This document shows, piece by piece, positions 33,158-43,666 of a DNA stretch of 64,000 bases. The stretch is from Xanthomonas codiaei. GTDB taxonomy: Bacteria > Pseudomonadota > Gammaproteobacteria > Xanthomonadales > Xanthomonadaceae. The stretch lies in the NCBI RefSeq assembly GCF_002939785.1, contig NZ_MDEC01000022.1:25737-89736 (forward strand), in the 5' to 3' direction. The position numbers and the translations under genes are program-made. Below the pieces are notes generated by a model. The model was not told where the DNA came from, did not search any database, and was given only the letters and a program-made list of their open reading frames with translations. Each line of letters begins with the position of its first letter. Positions within the stretch are counted from its first letter, which is position 1.

Positions 33158-34252
33158 ATGGCGAAAGTGCAGTTGGAAGGTGTCCGCAAGGTCTATGAAA
33201 ACGGCCAGGTGGCCGTGCAGGGCGCAAGCTTCGAGGTCGCCGATGGCGAGTTGATGGTGCTGGTGGGGCCATCGGGCTGCGGCAAGTCGACCTTGCTGCG
33301 CATGATCGCCGGGCTCGAGGACATCAGCGCGGGCACGTTGAAGATCGGCGAGCGCGTGGTCAACGACGTGGCGCCCAAGGATCGCGACATCGCCATGGTG
33401 TTCCAGAGCTATGCGCTGTATCCGCACATGACCGTGGCCGAAAACCTGGCCTTCGGGCTCAAGCTGCGTGGCCATCCCAAGCAGGTGATCGCCGAGCGGG
33501 TCGCCAATGCCGCCGAGCTGCTCGGGCTGACCCCGATGCTGGACAAGCTGCCCAAGGCGATGTCCGGCGGCCAGCGCCAGCGCGTGGCGCTGGGGCGGGC
33601 GATGGTGCGCGAATCGTCGGTGTTCCTGCTCGACGAGCCGTTGTCGAACCTGGATGCCAAGCTGCGCCACAGCGTGCGCACCGAGATCGCACAGCTGCAC
33701 CGCAAGCTCGGCACCACCATGATCTACGTCACCCACGATCAGGTCGAAGCGATGACGCTGGGCCAGCGCATCGTGGTGCTCAAGGATGGCGTCATCCAGC
33801 AGATCGACAGCCCGATGGCGCTGTACGACCGCCCGGCCAACCTGTTCGTGGCCGGTTTCCTGGGCAGCCCGGCAATGAACGTGCTGCAGGGCAGGCTGGA
33901 TGATCAGGACGGCCTGCATCTGGTGATGGCCGATGGCTGGCGCGTGCCGTTGGGTGCTGCGCAGGTGGATCGCCGCTGGTTCGGTCAGGACGTGATCGTG
34001 GGCGTGCGACCGGAGCATCTGCAGCCCTCCAGCGACCCTGCGCTGGGGTTCGAGGCGCGTATCGAGGTGATCGAGCCGGTGGGCAACGAGATCTTCCTCA
34101 ACCTGGATCGCGGCGGCCAGCCGCTGGTGATCCGCGTCGCGCCGCAGGCCTTGCCGGCGGTCGGCCAGCCATTGCGCCTGGCGCTGCGCAGCGATGCGCT
34201 GCATTTCTTCGACCCGGCCACCGGCGAGCGCCTGACAGACGCGGCTGCCTGA
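33158..34252 (+). CDS. ugpC: Sugar ABC transporter ATP-binding protein (UgpC/MalK/MsiK type)
   Basis: A 364-residue ATPase of the carbohydrate-uptake CUT1 family. Walker A is GPSGCGKST, the Q-loop VFQSYALYP, the signature MSGGQRQRVALGRA, Walker B FLLDEPLSNLD and the switch THDQVEAMT. The C-terminal ~120 residues form the OB/TOBE regulatory domain (VIVGVRPEHLQPS). No permease or binding-protein genes adjoin it, so it may energise several sugar importers, as MsiK does. It diverges from the Entner-Doudoroff operon across the LacI-like sites. Confidence 0.88.
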   Translation: MAKVQLEGVRKVYENGQVAVQGASFEVADGELMVLVGPSGCGKSTLLRMIAGLEDISAGTLKIGERVVNDVAPKDRDIAMVFQSYALYPHMTVAENLAFGLKLRGHPKQVIAERVANAAELLGLTPMLDKLPKAMSGGQRQRVALGRAMVRESSVFLLDEPLSNLDAKLRHSVRTEIAQLHRKLGTTMIYVTHDQVEAMTLGQRIVVLKDGVIQQIDSPMALYDRPANLFVAGFLGSPAMNVLQGRLDDQDGLHLVMADGWRVPLGAAQVDRRWFGQDVIVGVRPEHLQPSSDPALGFEARIEVIEPVGNEIFLNLDRGGQPLVIRVAPQALPAVGQPLRLALRSDALHFFDPATGERLTDAAA

Positions 34253-34433
34253 GCACTGCTTCTGGCTGCCGGAATCTCAGCGCCGGCGGCGGAGCGACGC
34301 CGGTCCGCATCGCCGCGGGGCAGCGACGGCTGCGCCACGCAGGCCTGGTCACGTCGATTGCCAGTGCAGCGGTTCGAGAACTCACGGCCCCGACTCAGCG
34401 GGTCCGGCTCAGCGAGTGTCGCAGTAGGTCCGC

Positions 34434-35306
34434 TCAGCGGGTCAGGCCGGGCACCGTCTGCAGCAATAGGGCAGGGGCATCCCTGGCCTTCAATGCCATG
34501 CCATCGCCGATCGTCAGTTCCAGTGGCAGCACGGCCAGGGCCAGGGTACCGGCGGCGCTGACAACGGTGCCTACCTCGGCGCCGTCCAGGCTGATCGCAT
34601 CGCCCGGCGCGACGGCAGCGTCGGTGTCGAGCAGTTGCACCGCGCGCTTGGCCTTGCCGAGGAAGTGCGTGCGCGCCACGATTTCCTGCCCTGGATAGCA
34701 GCCCTTCTTGACGCTGAAAGCCTGCAGGCGGTCCAGCGCCAGTTGCTGCGGGGTCCACTGCTCGCGCTGCGTCTGCGGCAGGCGCACCAGCCCCAGTTGC
34801 AGGTCGGCGCGACGCCATTGGGCGTCAATGCCGGGCACATCGATAGGCGCAGTCAATGCATCGCCTGTCAGCAGCACCAGCGTACGCGGCAGGGTGCTGC
34901 CGCCGAAATCCAGTTCGATGCGCTGCGCTGCGATGGCCGCCTGCGCGCCGCGCGCCTGTTGCGGTGCCTGGAAGCCGCCGTAGGCCGCAGGCGTGGCGAG
35001 CTCGATCTTCAGCTTGCGCCGGAACACGAAACGCCCCAGCTGCGCGGCGATCTCGGCCGCGTTGCCGTCGGGCAGCAGCATCAGCAGGTGGGTGTCGTCC
35101 TCACGCAGGAGTGCGAAGATGGCGATCACGCGCCCCTTCGCCGTCAACCACGCATTCCATTGCCACTGCCCGATCGCCAGCGCCAGTACGTCGTTGGCAA
35201 ATTGCGCATGCGCGAACGCCACTGCATCCGTCCCGATCAGGCGGACGTATTGCATGTCGTGCAGGGAGCCAAAACCCTGCGGAATAAGATTCAGGTTGTC
35301 AGCCAC
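34434..35306 (-). CDS. ygfZ: YgfZ folate-binding Fe-S cluster maintenance protein
   Basis: A 290-residue GcvT-like protein that binds tetrahydrofolate and supports repair or assembly of certain Fe-S enzymes. The diagnostic motif K-x-G-C-Y-x-G-Q is present as VKKGCYPGQEIVAR with its key Cys. Length fits. It diverges from the succinate dehydrogenase operon, whose SdhB carries three Fe-S clusters, across a short shared promoter region. Confidence 0.92.
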   Translation of the reverse strand: MADNLNLIPQGFGSLHDMQYVRLIGTDAVAFAHAQFANDVLALAIGQWQWNAWLTAKGRVIAIFALLREDDTHLLMLLPDGNAAEIAAQLGRFVFRRKLKIELATPAAYGGFQAPQQARGAQAAIAAQRIELDFGGSTLPRTLVLLTGDALTAPIDVPGIDAQWRRADLQLGLVRLPQTQREQWTPQQLALDRLQAFSVKKGCYPGQEIVARTHFLGKAKRAVQLLDTDAAVAPGDAISLDGAEVGTVVSAAGTLALAVLPLELTIGDGMALKARDAPALLLQTVPGLTR

Positions 35307-35325
35307 GGAAGGGGAGGACTAAAAT
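35296..35325 (+). promoter_or_regulatory. Probable promoter of the sdh operon
   Basis: TTGTCA (35296-35301), an 18-base spacer and TAAAAT (35320-35325) lie 20 bases before the SDHAF4-like ATG. The -35 box overlaps the first codons of divergent ygfZ. Confidence 0.5.
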
Positions 35326-35345
35326 CGCAACGTTGTGAGACCACT

Positions 35346-35516
35346 ATGATAGGCCATCCAACCCCCACGCCATTGCAGGATTCCGAGACGCAGCCTTCCT
35401 CTCAGGAGCACATTCCCGAGAAGCAGCCCCTGCCCAAAGAGATCGGTGGGCGCGACGGCCCCGAGCCGACGCGCTATGGCGACTGGGAGAAAAATGGACG
35501 CTGCATCGATTTTTGA
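35346..35516 (+). CDS. SDHAF4-like succinate dehydrogenase assembly factor (DUF1674)
   Basis: A 56-residue protein whose C-terminal half, EIGGRDGPEPTRYGDWEKNG followed by RCIDF, is the DUF1674/SDHAF4 (Sdh8) signature. In eukaryotes this factor binds flavinylated SdhA, limits radical leakage and promotes joining to SdhB. The N-terminal ~28 residues are Pro/Gln/Glu-rich and probably flexible. The position, 56 bases before sdhC, supports the call. The longer open frame upstream of 35346 is the antisense of ygfZ. Start ATG 35346 is the only sensible one. Confidence 0.9.
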   Translation: MIGHPTPTPLQDSETQPSSQEHIPEKQPLPKEIGGRDGPEPTRYGDWEKNGRCIDF

Positions 35517-35572
35517 GCAGCTTTTAGCCACAGCGGCCTAGTGCCGCCCAGCCGAGATAACGAGCCCAGCGA

Positions 35573-35965
35573 ATGGCGATCCGCGAACGTCCCACTTCCC
35601 CACATCTGCAGGTATATCGCTGGCAGATCCAGATGGCGACCTCGATCCTGCACCGAGCCACCGGCGTCATTCTTTCCGGAGGGGCGCTGGTCATTGCCGT
35701 CTCCCTGCTGGTATTGATGCTTGGGCAGGACCATTGGTCGTGCCTCACCCAGCATCTTGGCGCCTGGTATGGCCAGCTGTTCCTGTTCGCATGGTCATGG
35801 GCCTTCGCCTATCACCTGTCCAACGGCATCCGCCACATCGTGCAGGATTTCGGCTACGGCTTCAGCATTCCCGCCTTCGTGCGCAGCAGCTGGACCTCGG
35901 TGATCTCCAGCCTGGTGATCACCGCCGCGATCTGGGCCTATGTCTTGACCGGAGCCGCCGCATGA
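35573..35965 (+). CDS. sdhC: Succinate dehydrogenase cytochrome b556 subunit
   Basis: A 130-residue membrane anchor with three hydrophobic helices. The quinone/haem region reads SPHLQVYRWQIQMATSILHR, with the conserved Ser and His/Arg residues, and the haem-ligand region is FAYHLSNGIRHIVQDFGYG. Its stop overlaps the sdhD start (ATGA). Confidence 0.94.
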   Translation: MAIRERPTSPHLQVYRWQIQMATSILHRATGVILSGGALVIAVSLLVLMLGQDHWSCLTQHLGAWYGQLFLFAWSWAFAYHLSNGIRHIVQDFGYGFSIPAFVRSSWTSVISSLVITAAIWAYVLTGAAA

Positions 35966-36348
35966 GCCGTTACCGTACCCCGTTGAAGACCGTGCGCGGC
36001 CTGGGCGCCGCCAAGACCGGCACCGAGCATTTCGTGCTGCAGCGCCTGACCGCCACCGCGCTGGTGGTGCTGGCGATCTGGTTCGTGGTGTTCGTGCTGA
36101 GCCTGCTCGGCTCGGACTACCCAACCGCGGTCGCGGCCGTGTCCAAGCCCTGGAATGCAGTCTTGCTGGTGGGTTTCCTGGTGGCGATGTTCTGGCACGC
36201 GCAGCTCGGTCTGCAGGTCGTGCTCGAGGACTACATCCACAATTCGCTGCTGGCACTGGCGTTGCAGACAACGGTGAAGTTCATCGCCGTGCTTGGCGCG
36301 ATCGTCAGCATTTTCGCAGTGGCGCGCATCGCGCTGGGCGGTGCCTGA
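35962..36348 (+). CDS. sdhD: Succinate dehydrogenase hydrophobic membrane anchor
   Basis: A 128-residue anchor with three membrane helices. The N-terminal stretch RTPLKTVRGLGAAKTGTEHF and the later HAQLGLQVVLEDYIH are typical of SdhD; the His in the latter is in the haem/quinone region. It completes the quinone site with SdhC and SdhB. Confidence 0.94.
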   Translation: MSRYRTPLKTVRGLGAAKTGTEHFVLQRLTATALVVLAIWFVVFVLSLLGSDYPTAVAAVSKPWNAVLLVGFLVAMFWHAQLGLQVVLEDYIHNSLLALALQTTVKFIAVLGAIVSIFAVARIALGGA

Positions 36349-36382
36349 GTCATCGGGCGCATAGAACAGGAATCCAGATTAG

Positions 36383-38173
36383 ATGTCCGCTTACAAGATC
36401 ACTGAACACAAGTACGACATGGTCGTGGTGGGGGCCGGCGGTGCCGGTCTGCGCGCGACCTTCGGCCTGGCCCAGAAAGGCCTGCAGACGGTCTGCCTGA
36501 CCAAGGTCTTCCCAACCCGCTCGCACACCGTGGCCGCGCAGGGCGGTATTTCCGCCGCGCTCGGCAACATGGGCGAGGACGACTGGCGCTACCACTTCTA
36601 CGACACCATCAAGGGGTCGGACTGGCTGGGCGACCAGGACGCCATCGAGTACATGTGCCGCGAGGCGATTCCGGCCATCATCGAGCTCGAACATTACGGC
36701 GTGCCGTTCTCGCGCACCGAAGAGGGCAAGATCTACCAGCGTCCCTTCGGCGGCATGACCACCAAGTACGGCGAGGGCCCGTCCGCGCAGCGCACCTGCG
36801 CCGCGGCCGACCGTACCGGCCACGCCATGCTGCACACGCTGTACCAGCAGTCGCTGGCGCACAACGCGCGTTTCATGATCGAGTATTTCGCGCTCGACCT
36901 GATCTTCGACGACGAAGGCGTCTGCCGCGGCGTGCTCGCGCTGGACATGGCCGAAGGCTCGCTACACCTGTTCCGTGCGCAGGGCGTGGTGCTGGCCACC
37001 GGCGGTTACGGTCGTGCCTATTTCAGTGCCACCTCGGCCCACACCTGCACCGGCGACGGCGGCGGCCTGGTGATGCGTGCCGGCCTGCCGATGCAGGACA
37101 TGGAGTTCGTGCAGTTCCATCCCACCGGCATCTACGGTGCGGGCTGCCTGATCACCGAAGGCGTACGCGGCGAAGGCGGCATCCTGCGCAACAGCAATGG
37201 CGAGCGCTTCATGGAGCGCTATGCACCGCATTACAAGGATCTGGCCTCGCGCGACGTGGTGTCGCGTTCGATGACCATCGAGATCCGCGAAGGCCGCGGC
37301 GTCGGCGAGCACAAGGACCACATCCTGCTCGACCTGACCCATCTCGGTCCGGAAGTGATCAACGACAAGCTGCCCGGCATCGCCGAGAGCGCGCACATCT
37401 TCGCCGGCGTGGACGTGGCCAAGCAGCCGATTCCGGTGCTGCCGACCGTGCACTACAACATGGGCGGCATCCCCACCAATTACCACGGCGAAGTGGTGCG
37501 CAAGCAGGGCGACAACCCGGATGCGGTGGTCCCCGGCCTGTACGCCATCGGCGAGGCGGCCTGCGTGTCGGTGCACGGCGCCAACCGTCTGGGCTCCAAC
37601 TCGTTGCTGGACCTGGTGGTATTCGGCCGCGCGGTGGCCAACCGGTGTGCGGAAACCATCAAGACCAACCAGCCGCACAAGCCGCTGCCGTCCGATGCCT
37701 GCGACAAGGCGTTGGGCCTGCTGGACAAGTTGCGCCACGCCAACGGCTCCACGCCGACCTCGGTGATCCGCGACAACATGCAGCGCACCATGCAGTCGGA
37801 CGCTGCGGTGTTCCGTACCAGCAAGACGCTGAAGGAAGGCGTGGACAAGATGGCGCAGATTTTCGCCACCTTCGAGGACGTCAAGGTGTCGGACCGTTCG
37901 CTGGTGTGGAACTCGGACCTGATCGAGACCTACGAGTTGAACAACTTGCTGCTCAACGCCGTGGCGACAATCAACTCGGCCGAGCAGCGCAAGGAAAGCC
38001 GCGGCGCGCATGCGCACGAGGACTTCCCCGAGCGCGACGACGTCAACTGGCAGAAGCACACGCTGGTCACCGTGGACGACAAGGGCAAGTGCGATTTCGA
38101 GTATCGCCCGGTCCACATGTACACGCTGAGCAAGGAAGTGGATGTGGTTCCGCCGAAGCCGCGCGTCTACTGA
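36383..38173 (+). CDS. sdhA: Succinate dehydrogenase flavoprotein subunit
   Basis: A 596-residue flavoprotein that oxidises succinate to fumarate in the TCA cycle. FAD-binding [20 protein letters not shown], the histidine for covalent FAD in SHTVAAQGG, the substrate region [11 protein letters not shown] and catalytic Arg region [18 protein letters not shown] are all present. It lies in order after sdhCD. Full length, no anomalies. Confidence 0.97.
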   Translation: MSAYKITEHKYDMVVVGAGGAGLRATFGLAQKGLQTVCLTKVFPTRSHTVAAQGGISAALGNMGEDDWRYHFYDTIKGSDWLGDQDAIEYMCREAIPAIIELEHYGVPFSRTEEGKIYQRPFGGMTTKYGEGPSAQRTCAAADRTGHAMLHTLYQQSLAHNARFMIEYFALDLIFDDEGVCRGVLALDMAEGSLHLFRAQGVVLATGGYGRAYFSATSAHTCTGDGGGLVMRAGLPMQDMEFVQFHPTGIYGAGCLITEGVRGEGGILRNSNGERFMERYAPHYKDLASRDVVSRSMTIEIREGRGVGEHKDHILLDLTHLGPEVINDKLPGIAESAHIFAGVDVAKQPIPVLPTVHYNMGGIPTNYHGEVVRKQGDNPDAVVPGLYAIGEAACVSVHGANRLGSNSLLDLVVFGRAVANRCAETIKTNQPHKPLPSDACDKALGLLDKLRHANGSTPTSVIRDNMQRTMQSDAAVFRTSKTLKEGVDKMAQIFATFEDVKVSDRSLVWNSDLIETYELNNLLLNAVATINSAEQRKESRGAHAHEDFPERDDVNWQKHTLVTVDDKGKCDFEYRPVHMYTLSKEVDVVPPKPRVY

Positions 38174-38178
38174 TCGTC

Positions 38179-38208
38179 GATGCCGATGCCGATGCCGATG
38201 CCGATGCC
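38179..38208. repeat. Hexanucleotide repeat (GATGCC)x5
   Basis: Five exact tandem copies of GATGCC start six bases after the sdhA stop, in the 247-base gap before sdhB. Copy number could vary between strains. No gene is seen in the gap. Confidence 0.9.
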
Positions 38209-38420
38209 TGATACCGCCCCCATGACCCGATCGACCCAGCGCGTGGTGCGTACGGACGTTGCGGTTGCATGGTGCGGAGCAGGCCTGACGCAGGTGCGGC
38301 GCCGGCAGCGTGCCGGCGGCCGCGCCACCGTATCGGTGGTGGCATCCATCGTTTTCAATTTCATGCGCACGGTGCGGTCTTCGCTCGCACCGCGCGTCGC
38401 CTGAGCCAACGAGAGCAGCT

Positions 38421-39967
<1,547 letters not shown>

Positions 39968-39990
39968 CGTCCCTTTTCCGGTTGAACCGC

Positions 39991-41232
39991 ATGTTCAAAC
40001 CTATCCCGGTTGCCATCGGCTTGCGCTACCTGCGCGCCAAGCGGCGCAATGGCTTCATCTCCTTCATCTCGATGGCATCGATCCTGGGCATCGCCCTGGG
40101 CGTGACCGTGCTGATCACCACGCTGGCGGTGATGAGCGGCTTCCAGAAGGAAATCCGCGACCGTCTGTTGCAGATGGCCGCGCACGCCACGGTCAGCGCC
40201 GAGGGGGCACCGATGCGCGACTGGCAGCACGCGGTCGAGGTCGCCATGGCCGACCCGCGCGTGGCGGGTGCCGCGCCGTATATCGAAACCGAATCCCTGC
40301 TTCAAGGCCCGCGCAAGCAGCCGGCCATCGTGCGCGGGGTGATCCCCTCCGAAGAAGCCAAGGTGTCGGTGCTGGCCAAGAAGATGCAGCAAGGGTCGGT
40401 CGACAGCCTCACGCCAGGCTCCTACAACATCATCATCGGCAAGGAACTGGCGCTGTGGCTGGGGGTGGACGTGGGCGACGGCATCGTCGTGCTGCTCAGC
40501 GATACTCAGGCCACCCCGTTGGGCGCAATGCCGCGGCTCAAGCGCTTCACCGTCAGCGGCATCTTCGAGGCTGGCTACAACGAGATCGACCGCGGCTTGG
40601 CGGTGGTCAACATGCAGGATCTGGGGCGCGTGCTGCGCATGGATGGCGTGACCGGCGTGCGGCTGCGCCTGCACGACATGGATCAGGCCTGGAACGTGGC
40701 GCGCGACCTGGCGCTCAACTTGCACGGCCCGTATCGCGTCAGCGACTGGACCCAGGAAAACGCCAACCTCTATCACTCGTTGAAGATGGAAAAGACCGTG
40801 ATGGGCATCCTGCTGTCGCTGATCGTGGCGATGGGCGCGTTCAACCTGGTGTCCTCGCAGGTGATGCTGGTGACCGACAAGCAGGCCGACATCGCCATCC
40901 TGCGCACGCTGGGGCTGTCGCCCGGCGGCGTGATGCAGGTGTTCATGGTGCAGGGTTCGCTGATCGGCTTCATGGGCACCATCATGGGGGTGATCGGCGG
41001 CATCGTGCTGACGCTCAATCTCGAACGCATCCTGGGCGTGATCGAAGCGGTCTTCAGCGTGAAACTGCTGCCCGAGGACGTCTACTACATTACCGGCCTG
41101 CCCACCGACATGCAGACGCAGGACGTGGTGATCATCACCGTGGTCGCGTTGGTCATGAGTTTCCTGGCGACCCTGTACCCGGCGTGGCGCGCCTCGCGGA
41201 CCCAACCGGCGGAGGCGCTGCGTTATGAATGA
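39991..41232 (+). CDS. lolC: Lipoprotein-releasing ABC transporter permease
   Basis: A 413-residue LolC/LolE-family permease. It starts [20 protein letters not shown] with a first membrane helix, has a large periplasmic domain (about 50-270), and three C-terminal helices ([54 protein letters not shown]). With LolD it extracts lipoproteins from the inner membrane for LolA. Only one permease gene is present, so it may act as a homodimer (LolF-like). The TTG nine bases upstream is not needed. Confidence 0.92.
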   Translation: MFKPIPVAIGLRYLRAKRRNGFISFISMASILGIALGVTVLITTLAVMSGFQKEIRDRLLQMAAHATVSAEGAPMRDWQHAVEVAMADPRVAGAAPYIETESLLQGPRKQPAIVRGVIPSEEAKVSVLAKKMQQGSVDSLTPGSYNIIIGKELALWLGVDVGDGIVVLLSDTQATPLGAMPRLKRFTVSGIFEAGYNEIDRGLAVVNMQDLGRVLRMDGVTGVRLRLHDMDQAWNVARDLALNLHGPYRVSDWTQENANLYHSLKMEKTVMGILLSLIVAMGAFNLVSSQVMLVTDKQADIAILRTLGLSPGGVMQVFMVQGSLIGFMGTIMGVIGGIVLTLNLERILGVIEAVFSVKLLPEDVYYITGLPTDMQTQDVVIITVVALVMSFLATLYPAWRASRTQPAEALRYE

Positions 41233-41269
41233 GATTCGGGAATCGGGATTGGCAAATCGGGAATCGACA

Positions 41270-41980
41270 ATGCAAGCGCCGAACCACGCCGATCTGGTGA
41301 TCCGCGCCGAAGCCTTGGCCAAGACCTATGCCGAAGGCAAAATGCGCACGCCGGTGTTCGATGGGCTGGACCTGTCGGTGGCGACCGGCGAAACGGTGGC
41401 CATCGTCGGTGCCTCCGGTGCGGGCAAGAGCACCTTGTTGCATCTTCTGGGCGGGCTGGATATCCCCACCTCCGGCGAGGTCTACGTCGCAGGCCAGCGC
41501 ATGTCGGCGCTGTCCGACGGCCAGCGCGGCAAGCTGCGCAACCAGGCGCTGGGCTTCGTGTACCAATTCCATCACCTGCTGCCGGAATTCACCGCGCTGG
41601 AGAACGTGATGATGCCGGTACTGCTGTCGGGCAAGGAGGTGGCGGTGGCGCGCGGACAGGCGCTGCAACTGCTGGAATCGGTCGGCCTGGGCCATCGTAT
41701 CGAGCACAAGCCCGGCGAACTGTCCGGTGGCGAGCGCCAGCGCTGTGCGGTGGCGCGTGCCCTGGTCAATCGCCCCGGCTGCGTGCTCGGCGACGAACCC
41801 ACCGGCAATCTCGACGACAAGACCGCCGGCACGGTGTTCGAGCTGATGCTGGAACTTAATCGCGCCCAGCGCACCAGCCTGGTGCTGGTGACCCACGACC
41901 GCAGCCTGGCGCGTCGTCTGGATCGCGTGCTGGAGTTGCACCAGGGCAAGCTGCGCGAGTTGGCGCCTTCGGCGGTGTGA
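41270..41980 (+). CDS. lolD: Lipoprotein-releasing ABC transporter ATPase
   Basis: A 236-residue ATPase powering LolC. Walker A is GASGAGKST, the Q-loop region [12 protein letters not shown] (the LolD/MacB-type motif), the signature [15 protein letters not shown] and Walker [13 protein letters not shown]. An upstream ATG at 41225 inside lolC would add 15 residues ([15 protein letters not shown]), but these come from a G-rich intergenic repeat (gattcgggaatcgggattgg), so ATG 41270 with GGGA seven bases upstream is preferred. Confidence 0.9.
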   Translation: MQAPNHADLVIRAEALAKTYAEGKMRTPVFDGLDLSVATGETVAIVGASGAGKSTLLHLLGGLDIPTSGEVYVAGQRMSALSDGQRGKLRNQALGFVYQFHHLLPEFTALENVMMPVLLSGKEVAVARGQALQLLESVGLGHRIEHKPGELSGGERQRCAVARALVNRPGCVLGDEPTGNLDDKTAGTVFELMLELNRAQRTSLVLVTHDRSLARRLDRVLELHQGKLRELAPSAV

Positions 41981-41985
41981 GCGCT

Positions 41986-42015
41986 GCGCCGCCATCGGTC
42001 TTCCGATGGCGGCGC
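41986..42015. terminator. Perfect hairpin between convergent lolD and the reductase gene
   Basis: A 13-bp perfect stem, gcgccgccatcgg / ccgatggcggcgc with a four-base loop, sits six bases after the lolD stop and about 50 bases from the end of the opposing gene. No T-tract follows on either strand. Confidence 0.55.
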
Positions 42016-42065
42016 GAGCAACAACCGCAGGCCATTGAAGACCCGCGCTGATACTCAAAACACGA

Positions 42066-43130
42066 TCAAGGAATGATGCGCAGTGCCCGCAGCCGGGTGA
42101 ACAGTTCGAAGAACGAGGCGCGGCTGTCGTAGAAATCCACAAAGCCCAGTTCGCGGCTCTTGGTCATGTCGTTGACGCACTCGATCTCGCGGCCCAGGTC
42201 CGCATCGGTGTGCCACCACGAGGCCAGCCGGTTGACGTCCGCTTCCACCAGTTGGTGCCTGGCAGCCAGCTCGGCCCATAGCGCCGGTGCGGATTCGGTC
42301 AGGCGCGCTTCCAGTGGCTGTGGCGTGTCGGGGCAGGGCGCTGCATCGAGCTCGAAGAACTGCGCGATCTGCCCCCACATCCAGCGCCAGCGAAACACAT
42401 CGCCGTTGACGGTGTTGAAGGCCTGGTTGCGCGCTGCCGGGCTGAGTCCGGCCCAGGCCAGCTGTCGGCCGAGCAGGCCGGCATCGGTGAGGTCGGTGAG
42501 GCTGTTCCATTGCGCCTGCGAGCCCGGAAACACGAACGGCTGACCGGTGTGCTTGCATAACGATACATAGACGGCCAGTGTCACGCCCATGTTCATCGCG
42601 TTGCTGCCATTGGCCATGCCGATCATGGTGTGCGAGCGATGCACGCTCCACCCGAAGCCGTGGCGTTCGGCGTTCGCGAACAGCAGGTCTTCGAGCGTGT
42701 AGTAGAAGTTCTCGCCCGGCTGGCGCGGCTCGCTTTCGCGGAACGGCGTTTCCGCCTTGCCGCTGCCGTAATTTTCGAATGCGCCCAGGTAGTGCTTGGT
42801 GCCGGTGACCAGGGCCATGTGCTTGAGCGGTGCATGGCTCAGGGCATCGCACAGGTTGCGCATCATCGCACCATTGGCCTGGACGTTTTCGCGCTCGGTG
42901 TCGCGCCGCGTCCAGGTGCAGAAGAACACGTGGGTGATCAGCAAACCCTGCAACGCGGTGCGGGTGCCTTCGGCATCCAGCAGATCGGCAGCCACCGGGA
43001 TGACGCCGTCCTGCTGCAGCGGCCGACGCGCCAGACCATAGACGGTCCAGCCATCGGCCACCAGCACGTTGGCGAGGTTGTAACCGGAAATGCCGGTCAC
43101 GCCGACGATCAATGCAATGCCCTTACGCAT
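42066..43130 (-). CDS. PRISE-type SDR reductase (progesterone 5-beta-reductase-like)
   Basis: A 354-residue extended short-chain dehydrogenase. The Rossmann motif is GVTGISGYNLANVL, followed by ARRP for NADP. VTGTKHYLGAFENYG and NFYYTLED are hallmarks of the PRISE family (plant progesterone 5-beta-reductase/iridoid synthase and bacterial relatives), where they include the catalytic Lys and Tyr. These enzymes reduce activated C=C bonds of enones; the bacterial substrate is unknown. ATG 43130 has GAGGAG ten bases upstream. It is a single gene, not in an operon. Confidence 0.82.
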   Translation of the reverse strand: MRKGIALIVGVTGISGYNLANVLVADGWTVYGLARRPLQQDGVIPVAADLLDAEGTRTALQGLLITHVFFCTWTRRDTERENVQANGAMMRNLCDALSHAPLKHMALVTGTKHYLGAFENYGSGKAETPFRESEPRQPGENFYYTLEDLLFANAERHGFGWSVHRSHTMIGMANGSNAMNMGVTLAVYVSLCKHTGQPFVFPGSQAQWNSLTDLTDAGLLGRQLAWAGLSPAARNQAFNTVNGDVFRWRWMWGQIAQFFELDAAPCPDTPQPLEARLTESAPALWAELAARHQLVEADVNRLASWWHTDADLGREIECVNDMTKSRELGFVDFYDSRASFFELFTRLRALRIIP

Positions 43131-43666
43131 GTGGAGGAACTCCTCGATAACAGCCCAGACCATAGCGCCTGTTCCATGAAATCGAGGCGAATGCTTGATC
43201 TGCAGTCAACGGATGGTTGCATGTGATATGTCGCATCGCCGGTATGTGTCCGTCTGTACGGATTCACGCACGCAGCTGATCGAGCGATCACACGTGTATG
43301 GTCTGTGCCAGCGCCAGACGCGGTGAGCTGGCTCGACCCGACTGCCCCGATGCTGGTGGCAGCATCCGGATCGCGATGATCGCGATATCGATCGCCAGTT
43401 CGTCGAGTGTCGCGAACCGGCAGTGCATCGCGACGGAGACGGGCATGTTGCGGATATCGTTCAACCTACATTCCGAGGACACCATCACGTATGCGTCCGG
43501 ATGTCTGCTTCTGTGTCGGTTGGTCGGAGCGCTTGGTGTGAGGAACATCCGCCACCGCGAACCCGTCTTCTTCCTACCCTGCAGCGGGCAAACCACCGCT
43601 GGGGACGCCAGCCAGCCTGGTCTAGTCTGAGGTCGTGGATTCACGGCGTCAGGATGGCGGAATGGC
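43131..43666. other. Gene-free stretch between the reductase and comEC
   Basis: About 535 bases. Palindromic GATCGC-rich words (cgcgatgatcgcgatatcgatcg near 43372-43394) are visible, but no open frame has family-like sequence. It must hold the divergent promoters of the reductase and comEC; no clear boxes are called. Confidence 0.5.

Noticed and set aside
34635..35345. A long N-terminal extension of the SDHAF4-like protein
   Set aside because: This part of the open frame is the antisense of ygfZ, and the family starts near ATG 35346.
38179..38208. A Asp-Ala repeat extension of SdhA
   Set aside because: The sdhA frame ends with TGA at 38171-38173 after the normal C-terminus; the repeat is outside the gene.
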